In this document: positions 27,256 through 36,351 of the stretch, one piece after another
Position numbering within the stretch: position 1 is the first letter of the stretch
How the letters are laid out: each line of letters starts with the position of its first letter
NCBI GenBank assembly: GCA_965218715.1
Contig: CBDCLY010000014.1
Span: 1 to 64,000 of the forward strand
Length of the DNA: 64,000 nucleotides
DNA from: CBDCLY01 sp965218715
Lineage (GTDB): Bacteria > Bacteroidota > Bacteroidia > Flavobacteriales_E > Vicingaceae
Direction of reading: 5' to 3'
Program-made: the position numbers and the translations under genes
The notes under the pieces: generated by a model
Databases searched by the model: none
Told to the model about the DNA's origin: nothing
What the model saw: only the letters and a program-made list of their open reading frames with translations

Positions 27256-30200
27256 ATGGATCTTGGTAGTAGTGATTTAGAATTGCCTAATGATGGTGGT
27301 ACCAATCAAACAGTTGGCGTTCAGTTTACAGGAATAGACCTAGATCAAGGGCAAGTAATCACCTCTGCTCACATACAATTCGAAGCAGATGAAGTTCAAA
27401 CAGGTGCCATTACAATAACCATTGAGGGGGAGCTAGAAAACTCTGCAGATTCCTATTCATCCACAGCATTGGATGTAAGTGGAAGAACTCCAACCACGGC
27501 AACAGCTATTTCTTGGTCTCCTACGGATTGGAATTCTATTGGGCAGGCCGCAGCACCGCAACAAACACCTGACTTAACTACCTTGGTTCAAGAAATTGTT
27601 AATCAAGCGGGATGGTCAAATGGAAACAACATGTCATTTATCTTTACTGGACCTGCTGGAAATAGAAGAACTGCAGAAACAGATCCTATTTTAGTAATTG
27701 AAACTACAGCATCCTTTTCTTTATGTGGTTCAAGTGTGGCTCATCAAGATTTTGACTTCGATGGCGAAGATGATTTTAGAGATACCGACGATGATGCAGA
27801 TGGAATCGCAACTTCAGCTGAGATACCAGATGCGGATGGCAGTGGTACCCCAGATTATTTGGAATTTGATGGAGACGAATGCGGACTAGGCTTCCTTGCC
27901 ACTGCTTATACCAATGATTATACTGGGATTGAAGCATCTGAAACAGGGGTAATCAATGAAAATAATTTACCTGGAACGCCAAATGGTACCGTTACTCAAT
28001 TTAATTCAAACAATGACGAGTACGTTATTAACTTTGAGCAAGTCTATCCAGCGGGATATCGATACATCATCACTTGGAGGGAGGCTGCTAGTCAATCTGG
28101 AACTGCTGAAATTGTATTGTCTGAATCGGATGATAACTCAGTTTTTAATGGAAGATTGGTAAATCCAACAACAAATTCCACTACTTTGTTCGCAGATACC
28201 ATTACCTCTCAAAATGACTTCCAATACCTTAGATTTAGATTGGAAGACGGAGCTAGTTCAACTGACTTTGAAATTGATGCAGTAGGTGTTCTTGTTCCCA
28301 CATGTGAAGCTGATTCCGACGATGATGGAATTGTAGACTCAGATGACATCGATGATGATAATGATGGAGTGCTCGATACAGATGAAGGCTGTGCTGTGGA
28401 TCCCTTTATAGAATATGCAGCAACAGAAACCTCTCAAACAGGAGTAGGGTCTAGTTCAGAAATTCTTGGCTCTCCAGATGAGGTTTTTGCTGAGTTTCAC
28501 GAAAACGATGACATTATTGTTCTTGATTTTGGAAGCATTCAGGCAGCTGGCACTTCATACAGAATCTATTGGAGAGAAAGAACAGGACAAACTGGAACAG
28601 CAACAATCGTTCTGGAGGAATCGACAAATAACTCAGCCTATAACACACATTCAAATTTACCAACAACCAATAGTACAGACCGTGTGCTTACTACCGTGGT
28701 TTCAGAAAATTCTTTTAGGTACTTAAGAATGAGTAAAGATAATCCTCCAAGTTCTACTGATTTTCAAATTGATGCGGTTGGCGTGGTACTTTGTACAGAT
28801 ACTGATGGAGATGGTGTGCCAGATTCTCATGATTTGGATTCAGACAATGATGGTATTCCAGATATTCAAGAGGCTGGAGGTTCCGCTTTTGATACCGATG
28901 GTGATGGAAGAGTTGATGACCCAACGGATACAGATGGTGACGGTTGGGCTGATGATTTTGATAGTACTAACGGTGGAACTGCCTTGGATGATGATGATAA
29001 GGATGGAGATGGCCTAGAAAACAGAATCGATATTGATGCTGATAATGATGGTATTGCCGATATCATTGAAGCAGGTGGAGTGGATATAGATAATGATGGT
29101 AGAGTAGACTCTAACACAGATACAGATGAAGATGGATTTGCAGATACCTTCGATAACGACAATTTTGGAACACCACTTCCTGTTACCGACGAGGATGGCG
29201 ATGGCATTCAAAATTATTTAGATCTAGATTCCGATAGTGATGGAATCACTGATAATGTAGAAGGACAAACTACCGCTGATTTTCTTGCTCCCCTTGGTTC
29301 AGATACTGATGGTGACGGTTGGGATAACCGTTATGATTCAGATGATGGAGGAACAGCAATTGAGCTCAGTGATAATGATGGTTTTGGTAACCCTGATTAC
29401 TTAGATGATGATAGTGATGGAGATGGCTTGCCAGATTGGATGGAAGGATTTGATGATAATGAAGACGGAGATGCACTTGATGACCTTTTAGGTAGAGCAA
29501 CTACATTTGAGGATGATGCCAGCAATCCAAATTATTATGTAAATACTGATGATGGTGATGCTGATGGTATTCCAGATTGGTTAGAAGATGATGATGGTGA
29601 TAATGTGCCAAATTTCCTTGATCCAGACCATACATTATATGAAGATACAGATGAAGATGGAATAGTAGATCTTTATGATACAGACGACTTTGGAGTAGCT
29701 TCAATAACTCCGGATAACGATGGAGATGGAGAGTATGATTTTAGAGATACCGATAATGAAATTAGCTTGCCTGTAGAATTACTTGATTTTACAGCTGAAA
29801 GGAAGGAATCTTACGTACACCTTAAATGGACTACTGTTTCTGAAATTAACAATGACTATTTCGAGGTTCAGCGATTAAATGAAAACAAACAGTTTGAGAA
29901 AATTGGTGAGGTAAATGGAGCTGGCAACTCCAATCAAGCTCTGAACTATTCGTTCATTGATTATGAGCCTATTGCAGGCTATAATTACTATCGATTAAGA
30001 CAAGTTGATTTTGATGGGAAATTTGAATACTCAGACTTGAGAAGTGTTTATTTCTCTTCCCAAAGAAACCTTAAAAATGGCATTTTTCCAAATCCAAGCA
30101 ATGGCCAAATTCTATGGATAGAATTTGAAGGAGAATATACTGATCCACTAAACTGGACAATTTTTGACGCTCAAGGAAGACTGATAATCGCAGGTAATTT

Positions 30201-30327
30201 GAATGCCGTTAATGGTGTTTATGAAAAAAGAAATTTACTTAAAGATATTCGCTTAGAATCTGGTATCTATTTCGTTAGCATCCAACAAGGTGATCAGACT
30301 ACCACTAAAAAACTAATTATTAATTAG
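27256..30327 (+). CDS. Giant TSP3 surface protein, C-terminal part with T9SS domain (frameshifted)
   Basis: A 1023-residue frame without signal peptide. Homology really begins upstream of the first ATG: the frame is open from 27208 and reads DYGEEDNSDGSMDLGSSDLEL, the second copy of the domain that closes the preceding frame. It then has a short TSP3 stretch, two tandem discoidin-like modules bracketed by Cys (about 27877-28300 and 28387-28790), a TSP3 block with IIEAGG units, the shared ALDDLLGRATTFE signature, and the LPVELLDF-EINNDYF module with a T9SS sorting domain (IFPNPSNG). Removing one base near 27222 joins it to the upstream frame. If the shift is real, this half could not be exported, because it has no signal peptide of its own. 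Confidence 0.85.
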   Translation: MDLGSSDLELPNDGGTNQTVGVQFTGIDLDQGQVITSAHIQFEADEVQTGAITITIEGELENSADSYSSTALDVSGRTPTTATAISWSPTDWNSIGQAAAPQQTPDLTTLVQEIVNQAGWSNGNNMSFIFTGPAGNRRTAETDPILVIETTASFSLCGSSVAHQDFDFDGEDDFRDTDDDADGIATSAEIPDADGSGTPDYLEFDGDECGLGFLATAYTNDYTGIEASETGVINENNLPGTPNGTVTQFNSNNDEYVINFEQVYPAGYRYIITWREAASQSGTAEIVLSESDDNSVFNGRLVNPTTNSTTLFADTITSQNDFQYLRFRLEDGASSTDFEIDAVGVLVPTCEADSDDDGIVDSDDIDDDNDGVLDTDEGCAVDPFIEYAATETSQTGVGSSSEILGSPDEVFAEFHENDDIIVLDFGSIQAAGTSYRIYWRERTGQTGTATIVLEESTNNSAYNTHSNLPTTNSTDRVLTTVVSENSFRYLRMSKDNPPSSTDFQIDAVGVVLCTDTDGDGVPDSHDLDSDNDGIPDIQEAGGSAFDTDGDGRVDDPTDTDGDGWADDFDSTNGGTALDDDDKDGDGLENRIDIDADNDGIADIIEAGGVDIDNDGRVDSNTDTDEDGFADTFDNDNFGTPLPVTDEDGDGIQNYLDLDSDSDGITDNVEGQTTADFLAPLGSDTDGDGWDNRYDSDDGGTAIELSDNDGFGNPDYLDDDSDGDGLPDWMEGFDDNEDGDALDDLLGRATTFEDDASNPNYYVNTDDGDADGIPDWLEDDDGDNVPNFLDPDHTLYEDTDEDGIVDLYDTDDFGVASITPDNDGDGEYDFRDTDNEISLPVELLDFTAERKESYVHLKWTTVSEINNDYFEVQRLNENKQFEKIGEVNGAGNSNQALNYSFIDYEPIAGYNYYRLRQVDFDGKFEYSDLRSVYFSSQRNLKNGIFPNPSNGQILWIEFEGEYTDPLNWTIFDAQGRLIIAGNLNAVNGVYEKRNLLKDIRLESGIYFVSIQQGDQTTTKKLIIN

Positions 30328-30910
30328 AATTTGGGTCTTCAGGAAAATTTGAAAAAATGGCAATGTCCTTATTGCCATTTTTTAATATTTCCCTCCAAAG
30401 ATTTTTAGGAGAATTGAATAACATTTCTAGTGAGATGTCTTCAATCAACCAGGCATTATCAATCAATTCCATTTCAAGTTGACCTTTTTCCCAGCCAGAA
30501 TAGCCTAAGAAAAAGCGAATCTTCTCAGGGTCTATTTTTCCCTCTTCTGCAAGTTTTTTTAAGACTTCATAATCCCCATTCCAATAGATGTCTTGATGAA
30601 TGTGTTCACTGCCAGGCAATTCTTTCCCATAAGTGTGAACATAGAATAATTGTCGCTCTTGAACTGGCCCGCCCAAGCCAACAGTAGTTTCAAATGAAGG
30701 AAAATCAACTAGAAGGTCATTGATGTTTAAATCCAAGGGGTTATTCAGAATAAAGCCAACGGTTCCGTCGCTGTTGTTTTCTACCAAAAGAACTACCGCA
30801 CGTTTGAAAAAGGGGTCCTCCATAAAAGGTTCTGCTAATAAAACTTTTCCTTTTACAGCCTTGTGCACATTTAATGAAGAGATAGGAGTATTGAATGGCT
30901 TAAATTGCAT
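30320..30910 (-). CDS. YqgE/AlgH family protein
   Basis: A 196-residue protein of the UPF0301 (YqgE/AlgH) family. It has the typical opening KGKVLLAEPFMEDPFFKRAV, then the family hallmark GTVGFILNNPL, and GGPVQERQLFYVHT and RFFLGYSGWEKGQLEMEL further on. Length agrees with the family (about 185). The molecular function is not established; older AlgH links to alginate regulation should not be transferred. It is convergent with the third giant gene, overlapping its end by 8 bp, and divergent from the TMTC-like gene with about 40 bp between them. Confidence 0.93.
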   Translation of the reverse strand: MQFKPFNTPISSLNVHKAVKGKVLLAEPFMEDPFFKRAVVLLVENNSDGTVGFILNNPLDLNINDLLVDFPSFETTVGLGGPVQERQLFYVHTYGKELPGSEHIHQDIYWNGDYEVLKKLAEEGKIDPEKIRFFLGYSGWEKGQLEMELIDNAWLIEDISLEMLFNSPKNLWREILKNGNKDIAIFSNFPEDPNSN

Positions 30911-30949
30911 TCATATAAATTTAGGATTTAATGGAAATAACTTTCAGCT

Positions 30950-32740
30950 TTGAGCGCTAAAAGTTTATTTTTATTTTTTGATCCTACTTTGCTTAAAGAT
31001 AAAAGACATTACTCCTGGATAGTTGCACTTGTAGCACTTTCTACTTACTTGAACACAATTCAAAATGGTTTTGTACTGGATGACGATGTAGTTTATCTAA
31101 AAAATAAATTTGTTCAAGAAGGCATTAGTGGAATCCCTGCAATTTTTTCACATGGATTCCTGTATGGATTTAATCAGAAGAACGATCAATCTTACCGACC
31201 AATAGTACTAAGTAATTTTGCCATTGAACATCAATTCTTTAGTAATGATCCCAAAATTCATCACTTTTTTAATGCCCTTTTTTATGGCATTATTTGTCTC
31301 CTACTTTATCGTTTTCTTTCCCTAATAATACCTGAAAAAAACAGATGGTTGATCATTTGGATTGCCCTAATTTACGCCATACACCCTGTTCACACCGAAG
31401 TAGTTGCAAACATTAAAGGAAGAGATGAGCTTCTTCATGCTATTTTTTACCTCCTTACTTTAATACATGTACTTAATTGGCTAAAAACTGACAAAAACAA
31501 AAACCTTTACCTGGGTCTATTCTTTTGTTTTCTGACATGTTTAACAAAAGAGATGGGCATTACCCTCTTAGCAACTATTCCTCTGACTATCTACTTAGTT
31601 CGAGATTTCAAGATGAAGGATTTAGCGATGAAAGTTGCATTTTTTAGCCTTCCAATAATATTGTATTTCCTAATTCGAAATTTGGTTTTAGATACCATTG
31701 CTTTTGAAGAGAAAATGACAATAATAAATAATGGAATTGCTGCAGCTCAGAATTACGGAGATCAATTGGCTACAACATTATTTATCTTCTTCAATTATTT
31801 AAAACTTTTATTTTTTCCACACCCATTGGCTTGGGATTATAGTTTTCCTCATTTCCAGGTTCAAGAACTTTCTTCACCTCTAATATTAATGTTAGGAATT
31901 ATTTTGCTTTTAATAATTGTATTTTCTCTGCGTGAGTTCTTTCTAAAAAGAAACATTATAGCCTTTGGAATATTGTTCTTTTTAACATGCTTTTCCATAG
32001 TTTCAAACTTCTTCGTATTGATAGGCGCTACTTTAGGTGAACGGTTCTTATTTCTACCATCAATTGGTTTTGCTATTTCATTTGTAATTGGGCTCTGGTG
32101 GGTCTTTGAAAAACTAATTCCAAGGCCCTTAAGGAAAAAGAGTTTTGCCCTATTTTTAAGCTGCTTGATCATTCTAGGTTTCATAAAAACATTGGATAGA
32201 AATTCCGAATGGGAAAGCAATGAAAGTTTATTTAAAGCTGGTGTAGCCGCAACACCAAACAATTCAAGAGCTGTGTCTGCCTACGCTTCCACCTTTCGAG
32301 CAGAAGCTGAAATGAGCAATAATGTACAACAAAGGAAAACTGGTTTTATTTCAGCCATCAAACTATATAAGGAAAGTATTGCCCTATTCAATGAAAGTTC
32401 AGATGTTCATTATAATCTTGGGGTATCCTACATGGGAATACAACAGAATGAATTGGCTAAGCAATCCTTTCATACCTGCTTAAAAATCGATCCCAATCAT
32501 CTTCAAGCATTAAATAACATCGGTGTTATTTACTTTCAAAGCAAAAATTTTATTGAAGCAGAAAACTATTTCAAAAGCTGCCTAAGAATAAATGCTGAAT
32601 TCCAGAACGCATTGGCTAATTTAGGTGCTGTTTATCATAATTTAGGGAAAATTGAGAAGGCCAAAATTTATTATGATGAAGCCTTAAGAATAAATCCAAA
32701 TGATGCCAATACGCGCCAAAATAGAAATCGAATCCAATAA
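30950..32740 (+). CDS. TMTC-like multi-pass membrane protein with TPR repeats
   Basis: A 596-residue protein of which about 1-420 is a polytopic membrane part and 440-596 a TPR array. The first loop has NGFVLDDDVVYLKN with an acidic cluster, and another loop has IHPVHTEVVANIKGRDELLH. Both are typical of TMTC/DUF1736 proteins, which are related to GT-C mannosyltransferases. At least three TPR units are readable (for example DVHYNLGVSYMGIQQNELAK and NALANLGAVYHNLGKIEKAK). A lipid-linked sugar donor and glycosylation of extracytoplasmic proteins are inferred. The only start is TTG 30950, since the frame is closed just upstream at 30938-30940. It begins a run of four plus-strand genes with almost no spacing. 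Confidence 0.82.
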   Translation: MSAKSLFLFFDPTLLKDKRHYSWIVALVALSTYLNTIQNGFVLDDDVVYLKNKFVQEGISGIPAIFSHGFLYGFNQKNDQSYRPIVLSNFAIEHQFFSNDPKIHHFFNALFYGIICLLLYRFLSLIIPEKNRWLIIWIALIYAIHPVHTEVVANIKGRDELLHAIFYLLTLIHVLNWLKTDKNKNLYLGLFFCFLTCLTKEMGITLLATIPLTIYLVRDFKMKDLAMKVAFFSLPIILYFLIRNLVLDTIAFEEKMTIINNGIAAAQNYGDQLATTLFIFFNYLKLLFFPHPLAWDYSFPHFQVQELSSPLILMLGIILLLIIVFSLREFFLKRNIIAFGILFFLTCFSIVSNFFVLIGATLGERFLFLPSIGFAISFVIGLWWVFEKLIPRPLRKKSFALFLSCLIILGFIKTLDRNSEWESNESLFKAGVAATPNNSRAVSAYASTFRAEAEMSNNVQQRKTGFISAIKLYKESIALFNESSDVHYNLGVSYMGIQQNELAKQSFHTCLKIDPNHLQALNNIGVIYFQSKNFIEAENYFKSCLRINAEFQNALANLGAVYHNLGKIEKAKIYYDEALRINPNDANTRQNRNRIQ

Positions 32741-32742
32741 AA

Positions 32743-33939
32743 GTGAGCCCGAAAACGATTAAGTGGATTGATAAGACGGTTGGCATTTTGCTTTGCGGGG
32801 CACTAAGTATATTCGAAATGCTCTTCAAAAGAAAGTCAAACAAAGAAATTGACTCTGTTGTTTTTATTAAGTTAATTGAGCAAGGAGCAAGTGTATTGGC
32901 CTATGCGGCTCTTAAGCGAGCTGTGAAACAATATGGTAAGGAGAATGTTTATTTTCTTGTATTTGAGGAAAATAGACCAATTTTGGACCGTTTAGAGGTG
33001 CTAGATCCTGCGAATATTCTAGTAATTAGGAATACTTCATTTTGGAGTTTTGGAAAAGATTTAATAAGTAAGCTAATCCTTCTCAATAAATTTAAAGTGA
33101 AAGCAGCTATTGATATGGAATTCTTTTCAAGGGCAGCGGCAATTATTGCCTATTTATCCGGTGCAAGTAGAAGAGTTGGATTGTACAGTTTTACTTCAGA
33201 ACATCCCTATCGTGGGAACTTAATAAGCCATAAAATTCATTATAACCCTTACTTGCATGTTGCCCAATACTATTGGATGCAATTGGATGCATTGGAAGAA
33301 GTGGCCGACAAAGAACCTAGGTTAAAAATACCGATTCATATCAATCAGCTTGAGCGACCAGATTTGGTAGAGTCTATGGAGGATAGAAAGTTGCTCCTGG
33401 AAAAGTTAAATTTAGATGAAGATCAAAAAATCATTGTATTAAATCCGAATGCAAGTGATATGCTTCCCTTAAGGAAATGGGATGCTTCAAAGTTTTCATC
33501 CTTAATGAAAGAGCTAAGGATAATATATCCTTCTTATGCCATCGTGTTTACAGGTTTGCCGGAAGAAGAAAGGCGAATAAGAACGATTATTCAATCGAAT
33601 GAAGACGATAATTTGCTTATCAATTTTGCAGGTAAAACTAGCCTTCACGAATTACTTGTTTTATTTGATTTAGCTGAATTGATTGTGACAAATGATAGCG
33701 GCCCAGCACATTTTGGGTCGATGTATAAAACAAAAGTTTTAGTTCTTTTTGGACCAGAAACTCCTAAATTATTTTCACCTTTAGGAGATGGGATCAGAGT
33801 AATCCACAAACAATTAGCTTGCAGCCCTTGTGTAAATGTGTTCAATCACCGCTTCTCTCCCTGCACCAACAATGTATGTATGCAACAAATCAAAGTGCAG
33901 GAAGTTGTTGATGAAATTAAAATCTTGCTCAATGAATGA
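32743..33939 (+). CDS. Glycosyltransferase family 9 (heptosyltransferase-like)
   Basis: A 398-residue GT-B enzyme. The C-terminal domain has the GT9 hallmark IVTNDSGPAHFGSMYKTK followed by VLFGPETPKLFSPLG, and a cysteine-containing LACSPCVNVF region as in heptosyltransferases. The N-terminal half has a Rossmann-like start (VVFIKLIEQGASVLAY). Members add heptose or related sugars to the LPS core from nucleotide sugars at the inner face of the membrane. The start is GTG 32743, 2 bp after the upstream stop. The end overlaps pdxH by 8 bp. Its position between a TMTC-like protein and a GT2 enzyme suggests an envelope glycan locus, but the acceptor is unknown. Confidence 0.88.
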   Translation: MSPKTIKWIDKTVGILLCGALSIFEMLFKRKSNKEIDSVVFIKLIEQGASVLAYAALKRAVKQYGKENVYFLVFEENRPILDRLEVLDPANILVIRNTSFWSFGKDLISKLILLNKFKVKAAIDMEFFSRAAAIIAYLSGASRRVGLYSFTSEHPYRGNLISHKIHYNPYLHVAQYYWMQLDALEEVADKEPRLKIPIHINQLERPDLVESMEDRKLLLEKLNLDEDQKIIVLNPNASDMLPLRKWDASKFSSLMKELRIIYPSYAIVFTGLPEEERRIRTIIQSNEDDNLLINFAGKTSLHELLVLFDLAELIVTNDSGPAHFGSMYKTKVLVLFGPETPKLFSPLGDGIRVIHKQLACSPCVNVFNHRFSPCTNNVCMQQIKVQEVVDEIKILLNE

Positions 33940-34579
33940 TTTTAGAAAGGAAATTAAAAATTTAAGAAGAGAATTTGACCTTGGACAACTGTCAGAAAAT
34001 GATTTGCCAAATGATCCAATGGTTCTTTTAAAAGCATATTTAAATAATGCTCTCGATAACAACATCAAGGACGCCAATGCTTTTGTGTTGTCTACTGTCT
34101 CAGATTCACAACCAGATAGCAGAGTATTGTTAATTCGAGATATTGTAAATAGAGAGTTTCATTTTTACAGCAATTACGGAAGTAAAAAGGCAATGGATAT
34201 CTCAAACAACCCAAAGGCTGCAGTAAATATATTTTGGCCAGAACTGGATCGCCAAATTCGAATGAAGGTGAATGTTTCAAAATTGGATCCTGAATTGTCG
34301 GATCAATACTTTAGTTCAAGACCGCGCAAAAGTCAAATTGGGGCATGGGCTTCAAAACAAAGTCAGCTTTTAAATTGCAGAGAAGATTTGGATCAAAGAA
34401 TGAAAAGGCTAGAAGAGCAGTTTGATGGACAAGAGGTCCCAAGGCCAGAGTTCTGGGGAGGATATAAGGCAGAAATTGATACTATTGAATTTTGGCAAGG
34501 AAGGCCAAGTAGACTGCATGATAGATTAATCTATGAATGGAAAGAAGACTCCTGGGAAATAGCTAGATTGTACCCATAA
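33932..34579 (+). CDS. pdxH: Pyridoxamine 5'-phosphate oxidase
   Basis: A 215-residue FMN flavoprotein that oxidises pyridoxamine/pyridoxine 5'-phosphate to PLP. Family marks are the N-terminal MNDFRKEIKNLRREFDLGQL, PDSRVLLIRDI, FHFYSNYGSKKA (FMN contacts), SSRPRKSQIGAWAS and the closing EFWQGRPSRLHDRL. Length matches PdxH. ATG 33932 is used rather than an earlier in-frame ATG inside the GT9 gene, because homology starts here; it overlaps the GT9 stop by 8 bp. Its TAA shares a base with the next ATG (TAATG). PLP supply would serve the PLP enzymes elsewhere in the window, but the gene order looks incidental. Confidence 0.96.
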   Translation: MNDFRKEIKNLRREFDLGQLSENDLPNDPMVLLKAYLNNALDNNIKDANAFVLSTVSDSQPDSRVLLIRDIVNREFHFYSNYGSKKAMDISNNPKAAVNIFWPELDRQIRMKVNVSKLDPELSDQYFSSRPRKSQIGAWASKQSQLLNCREDLDQRMKRLEEQFDGQEVPRPEFWGGYKAEIDTIEFWQGRPSRLHDRLIYEWKEDSWEIARLYP

Positions 34580-35817
34580 TGTTGGAGAACTACCTGAGCC
34601 GCTTCTCATATTTTAAAGAGGCTAAAATTAAATTTCCAACTGAAAAAAACCTGAAACACATTGTGGTCATTCCGGCTTATGATGAAATCAATCTAATTCC
34701 AGCAATTCAATCCCTAATTAAGGCAAAAAGGAATTTTCCATTGGAAGTTATTGTAGTATTCAATGCAAGTTTGAATGATACAGAAATCACGAAAAGGAAA
34801 AATAACCTTGCAAAAGAAGATTTAGAAGCATTTATTAATTCGACCATTATTAAAGGTTTCTGTTTACACGCTCTTTTGTTTAATGATTTACCTCCTAAGC
34901 ATGCTGGTGTTGGTTTAGCAAGAAAGATTGGAATGGATGAGGCACTTCATCGCTTTAGGCAAATAGATGAAAAAAATGGAATTATCATCTGCTTTGATGC
35001 AGATAGTCAATGTGATCCCAATTATTTAGAAAAAATTAAAGAATATTTTGAATCCAATCCTAGAAAGGATGCTTGTTCTATCTATTTCGAACATCCAATT
35101 TCCGGTGAGGAGTTTAGTAAAGCCCATTATCAATCGATTGCCTTTTATGAAATGCATCTTCGATACTATAAAAATGGCTTAGATTATTGTGGTTTTCCTT
35201 TTGCATTTCATACCATAGGGTCCTCAATGGCAGTACGAGCTAAAGCATACATTGAACAAGGGGGGATGAATCGAAGAAAAGCAGGGGAGGACTTTTACTT
35301 TCTACAGAAATTCATAAGTATTGGAACCTTGGGTGAAATAAATTCTACCAGGGTAATTCCTTCATCTCGTGCATCTCATCGAGTGCCTTTTGGTACAGGA
35401 AGGGCAATTGAAGAAAGTTTGACTCTGAACCGTGATATATCTAAAACCTATGCGCTAGAATCGTTTCAATTTCTAAAGAAGATTGTAGATGACTTGCCAA
35501 ATCTATTTGAAACAGGCCTAACATCCAGTAAGAAGTTGTCGCAGCTATATAGTAGCGAAGAACTGTCCAATGCGTATTCTCAAATTTTGCGCAATTCAAA
35601 AAATTTTGAGCAATTTGAGATTCGATTTTTTAAATGGTTCAATGCTTTTCAAGTTTTAAAAGCGATTCATCTCTTAAGAGATACTAAATTCAAGAACAAA
35701 AACTTGTTAGAAGAAGTTCCAAAACTATTAATATCATTGGGTAAGGAAGTGCAAAGCGCTACTCTACTGTCCTGTTTGGATCAACTTAGGAGTTTAGATA
35801 GGGTTAATTTTGACTAG
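34579..35817 (+). CDS. Glycosyltransferase family 2 protein
   Basis: A 412-residue GT-A enzyme. It opens with a HIVVIPAYDEINLIPAIQSL strand-turn typical of GT2, and the metal/nucleotide-sugar motif is CFDADSQCDP (about residues 138-147). A later region (GGMNRRKAGEDFYFLQKF) corresponds to the acceptor-side ED motif. No membrane helix is evident, so it is probably cytoplasmic or peripheral. It starts on the last base of the pdxH stop and ends in a 14-bp overlap with the convergent DUF6495-like gene. Substrate is unknown; with the neighbouring GT9 and TMTC-like genes it may modify a surface glycan. Confidence 0.85.
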   Translation: MLENYLSRFSYFKEAKIKFPTEKNLKHIVVIPAYDEINLIPAIQSLIKAKRNFPLEVIVVFNASLNDTEITKRKNNLAKEDLEAFINSTIIKGFCLHALLFNDLPPKHAGVGLARKIGMDEALHRFRQIDEKNGIIICFDADSQCDPNYLEKIKEYFESNPRKDACSIYFEHPISGEEFSKAHYQSIAFYEMHLRYYKNGLDYCGFPFAFHTIGSSMAVRAKAYIEQGGMNRRKAGEDFYFLQKFISIGTLGEINSTRVIPSSRASHRVPFGTGRAIEESLTLNRDISKTYALESFQFLKKIVDDLPNLFETGLTSSKKLSQLYSSEELSNAYSQILRNSKNFEQFEIRFFKWFNAFQVLKAIHLLRDTKFKNKNLLEEVPKLLISLGKEVQSATLLSCLDQLRSLDRVNFD

Positions 35818-36289
35818 CTAACCTAGATTGAAATAACTGTTGATACAGCTTTTCATCAGCAGGAATGTATCCTTGCTCAATCAAATCAAAAATAACTAAA
35901 CCTCTTTCAGTTTTATAGTCGGAGCTAGTCTTTGAGCATAAAAATTGACTTTGCAAATTTATGTCCTTGAATAGATCTGAGTATTCAGTATTCTTCGTTT
36001 TTGTGCAATTTTCTCCCCTAGACTTTAACTGAATTACATTCATTTTAAAAGTTTCAAATTGCACCGCAATTAAACCATCTTTGGATTTAAAATTTAGATA
36101 ATTAATTTCAGAAAATACACGATCGAAAGTGAGGTCTGAAAACTCCATTAATATCTTTAAAGCAAATTTTGATTGTTGGTCTTGAATCACATTCCACTCA
36201 TAGGTATTCATTCCATTATGGTAAAGAAAATCTGAGAAATCTTCTTTTACTATTTCTAATTCTTGGTATGTCAAGTAGCGGTACTTCAT
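35804..36289 (-). CDS. Conserved hypothetical protein, DUF6495-like
   Basis: A 161-residue soluble protein starting MKYRYLTYQELEIVKEDFSD. The opening (MKYR.LT.EEL...EF..FL) followed by an NGMNTYEWNVIQ turn resembles the Bacteroidota family DUF6495, though this is from memory. There is no signal peptide, membrane segment or recognisable catalytic motif; two cysteines (GENCTKTK, QFLCSK) are far apart. The last few codons overlap the convergent GT2 gene by 14 bp. Function is unknown. Confidence 0.7.
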   Translation of the reverse strand: MKYRYLTYQELEIVKEDFSDFLYHNGMNTYEWNVIQDQQSKFALKILMEFSDLTFDRVFSEINYLNFKSKDGLIAVQFETFKMNVIQLKSRGENCTKTKNTEYSDLFKDINLQSQFLCSKTSSDYKTERGLVIFDLIEQGYIPADEKLYQQLFQSRLASQN

Positions 36290-36351
36290 GAATTCCTAGC
36301 TCAATATAAATCAGAATTCTCATTGTCACAAATTTTTGTTCTAAAATGCAA

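Noticed and set aside
15800..30000. Dense GATGGAGATGG-like DNA repeats suggesting a CRISPR or satellite array
   Set aside because: The periodicity is that of in-frame DxDGDG calcium motifs in coding sequence; there are no equal-length spacers or exact repeats.
33836..33931. Upstream extension of pdxH from an earlier in-frame ATG
   Set aside because: The 32 extra residues lie entirely in another frame of the GT9 gene and do not resemble PdxH; ATG 33932 gives the family N-terminus.
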